Shown here piece by piece: positions 61,702 to 64,000 of a stretch of DNA of 64,000 nucleotides. Positions within the stretch are counted from its first letter, which is position 1. Each line of letters opens with the position of its first letter. The stretch lies in contig NC_062993.1 of NCBI RefSeq assembly GCF_023078275.1, forward strand, positions 12,089,252-12,153,251, given 5' to 3'. This DNA is from Leguminivora glycinivorella (Eukaryota > Arthropoda > Insecta > Lepidoptera > Tortricidae). A model generated the notes under the pieces. It was given only the letters and a program-made list of their open reading frames with translations. It was not told the origin of the DNA and made no database searches. The translations under genes were made by a program, and so were the position numbers.

Positions 61702-61849
61702 TACGTAGCCGAATAACACAAACGCTCACGAAAGGAAACGCTCGTAGATATCTATATCTATCGCTCTTGCGTATTGGCACGAGAGAGCCAGACTACCTTT
61801 CGCGGCGTTTCGTTTCCGTTTCGCGTCGCAGAAATGCCATTCGGCTACG
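61702..61849. mobile_element. CGTAGCCGAAT foldback element
   Basis: cgtagccgaata ... atgccattcggctacg, with cgtttcgtttccgtttcgcg inside; relative in 28144-28275. Confidence 0.55.
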
Positions 61850-62667
61850 GCACCAGGCGTTACTTTGCGGAAATCCATGATACCTAATCAAATTCTATAG
61901 TTCTTGACTTCGTTCAGGATACCATATACACCCTCGCCCAAATAAAACCATTTTGCTCCTTTTAGATATCAAATAGTACCTGAATTACAAACTTTCATAC
62001 AATAACTAAAAAAAAATCGAAGGCAAGTAGGTATAAGGGTATGTAACGTGTTAGTCGTAGTTATTTCAAAAACGGAAAAAATAATTAAGGTACAGCGGGG
62101 CAAATCTCGACTGGGGGCAAATGTAACGGGTCCATTTTTTGCACAAGTATGATACACTAAAATCAATCAAATCCATCAATTTATTTAGAACTCTTATGAT
62201 TCAAAATCACCTTTTAATCGTCAATTAAAAACAATAAAATTATACTCAACTATGGGAACAAATCAAATTATTTTAACAAATATTTTGATTTGTGTTTTTT
62301 TCGAATTTAATTGATACCCAAAGTTGGTTGGCAGAATTATTCTGCAACTTTATCATTCGTTTTTAAAGTAAGAGTATCTTTAAAGCCTTTGGCAGTTGGT
62401 GTGGTGAAAACTTCTGTACCTATTTGCCTGCTCATATACAAAACCGTATACGGTTATAACATCAGAGTCGGCATTTCTCATTGATTTCTAGAATTGACAA
62501 ACACCATTGTCTCGCAAGCGACTCTTCGAAATAGTCGTAAAATATTATGTGTCGATACAGAGAAGTGATACAGGAACACTAAACTATGCGCCCTTCTGTA
62601 ATAGGGAATATTACGGCAAATTTCATCCGCTGGAGTGCAGCACTTGAGGCACAGTAATCCATACTTG

Positions 62668-62845
62668 TGTCGCTTAACTTCAAACTTCAATACTCTTTTA
62701 GATTATATATATTTTTATCAGAGATCGGACGGATTTGCGACATTCTTAGTGACTTACGTCATTTTAATGACTTTTAGTATGAGATGACGCACAAAAATCC
62801 GATCTCTGATTTTTATACATAATCAACCTTAAAGCGGAATGAACA
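62668..62845. mobile_element. GTGTCGCTTAA MITE split by a second hairpin
   Basis: Left piece tgtgtcgcttaacttcaaac and right piece aatcaaccttaaagcggaat belong together; between them 62723-62812 is a hairpin with atcagagatcgga / tccgatctctgat ends. Confidence 0.5.
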
Positions 62846-63246
62846 ACACCCAACTGCGCAAAATTGATGTTACTTGCGCAGTTTTTTAAGCCAAACTATT
62901 CGTTTTAGTAAAGCAAGTTAAATTCTATGTAATAATCATTATATTTCAACGAATATAGCCGTACTGTATAGGAAAAAATGCAAAGATTGGTCTCGAGTTC
63001 GTGATTTAACGGTTTTATGTCGTTCAATTATTCACTTAGTTGACTTTAATTAAAATTACTATAACAAAAATATACATGTCTAAAACACATATTGCACAAA
63101 TTGCATCTTTCTATTTTATTTTAGCATTTTTCCGTACTTTTCGTTCCTAGCCGCCCTGCTTTAGTGACATCGCGCTCTCACTTACTACTAGTACCCATGC
63201 GAGTAGACAGTGTACGCTAGCGTCAAGGTCATTGGGTGTTGTCAGC
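62842..63246. mobile_element. TIR element, family A, inverted copy
   Basis: Reverse-complement relative of 532-970, ending tcattgggtgttgtcagc. The left terminus is altered (tgaacaacaccc). Large parts such as the agacagtgtacgctagcgtc segment are shared. Confidence 0.6.
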
Positions 63247-63749
63247 GCCTTACCAGGGGCGGCTCACTCCGCGGTGCCGGGGGCTGCGAGTACGCGGCCC
63301 ATTGAGTGGTGACGACCTTCGCGCGGCACATGAGAATTCAATGTCGGCTGGTCGCGTGCGGTCCGTTTGTTACTGTAGGTTAGAATTTAGAGTGGCGGCA
63401 TTTTGTGAATATCAAAGGAGTGAGCCTTCTGTACTTGTACTATTATACATACTACCTATGCTAGGGTTTCCCCAAACTCGACGCGGAATCTGCTGTAGCC
63501 GGCCAAAAATCGCTCGCTCGTTAACTCCGTCGCATCGGTCAATAAACTAGTTTGGCTTAAATCGAACTTTATAGATTTACCACAGTTAATGACAGTACCT
63601 ATTAACTCTTGGAAGCACCAAAATCGGTTGATTTTACAACAAGATAATTTAATAGTTTTCCTGTTTTTCGTATCGTTTTCGACCATACGTACACAAATAA
63701 TAAATTGTATTGATACCTAACACTAATTTGTTCCACTAACGCCAGCGAC

Positions 63750-63840
63750 GGTTCTTGGGTTCGAATCCCGGTAAGGGCGTTTATTTGTGTGATGAGTACA
63801 AATGTGTGTCCCTGAGTTATGGTTGTCTTCTGTGTATAGT
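63750..63840 (+). mobile_element. SINE S1 fragment
   Basis: B-box half and start of the body (gggttcgaatcccggtaagg, gtgtgatgagtac); the A-box part is not recognisable. Confidence 0.55.
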
Positions 63841-63852
63841 TATTATAAGTAA

Positions 63853-64000
63853 ACTAGCTTTTGCCCCCGGCTTCGCTCGCGTTAGAAAGAGACAAAAAGT
63901 AGCCTAAGATGTCACTCTCCATCCCTTCAACAATCTCCACTTAAATCACGTCGAATCGTGGCTCCGTTTTGCCGTAAAAGTCGGACAAACGAAACAGACG
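63853..64000 (-). repeat. family T repeat, cut by window end
   Basis: Reverse orientation (ctagcttttgcccccggctt, aagtagcctaagatgtcac); continues past the window. Confidence 0.6.

Overview
The window carries one host protein gene and a dense mix of transposable elements. The gene is a DOCK-family guanine nucleotide exchange factor read on the + strand. I could define 23 consecutive exons between 3601 and 50318. They join without a frame break into the last 1,090 residues of the protein, stop codon included. Its sequence follows DOCK1/2/5 (Drosophila myoblast city, mbc) more closely than DOCK3/4. The SH3 and DHR-1 part and the start codon must lie upstream of base 1. The repeats look like those of moth and butterfly genomes: several tRNA-headed SINEs, foldback MITEs, CR1/jockey-like, RTE-like and Dong/R4-like non-LTR fragments. 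I infer Lepidoptera and cannot name a species.

Layout. 1-3600: intron with a retrotransposon tail, a 439 bp TIR element, a foldback MITE and a perfect 160 bp inverted repeat. 3601-22884: exons 1-8 (helical middle of DOCK into the start of DHR-2). 22885-27511: intron with a TAA microsatellite that took a 5'-truncated Dong-like element and three related non-autonomous units. 27512-37357: exons 9-17, the DHR-2 Rac-GEF core. 37358-50318: exons 18-23, a basic and Ser/Thr-rich tail with a CRK-type PPPLPEK motif and the stop codon. 50319-64000: no host gene seen, only repeats and unassigned AT-rich DNA.

Most unusual is the gene itself. Four exons (4, 14, 21, 22) are each followed in their own intron by one or more partial copies of the exon's 3' part with its splice donor. 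The copies keep the reading frame and phase. The exon 14 copies differ from the exon mainly at synonymous positions. Exon 21b keeps an acceptor and a donor and could only be used instead of exon 21. The tail of exon 22 was copied before three separate TE insertions, so that copy is not an assembly artefact. This looks like a gene-specific habit of making alternative exons, or the relics of one.

The repeats also preserve a readable history. Two TTA-duplicating elements have empty sites elsewhere in the window. Two hAT-like elements have clean 8 bp duplications. A matching 8 bp flank suggests a local inversion between two inverted MITEs. Several elements are nested three deep.
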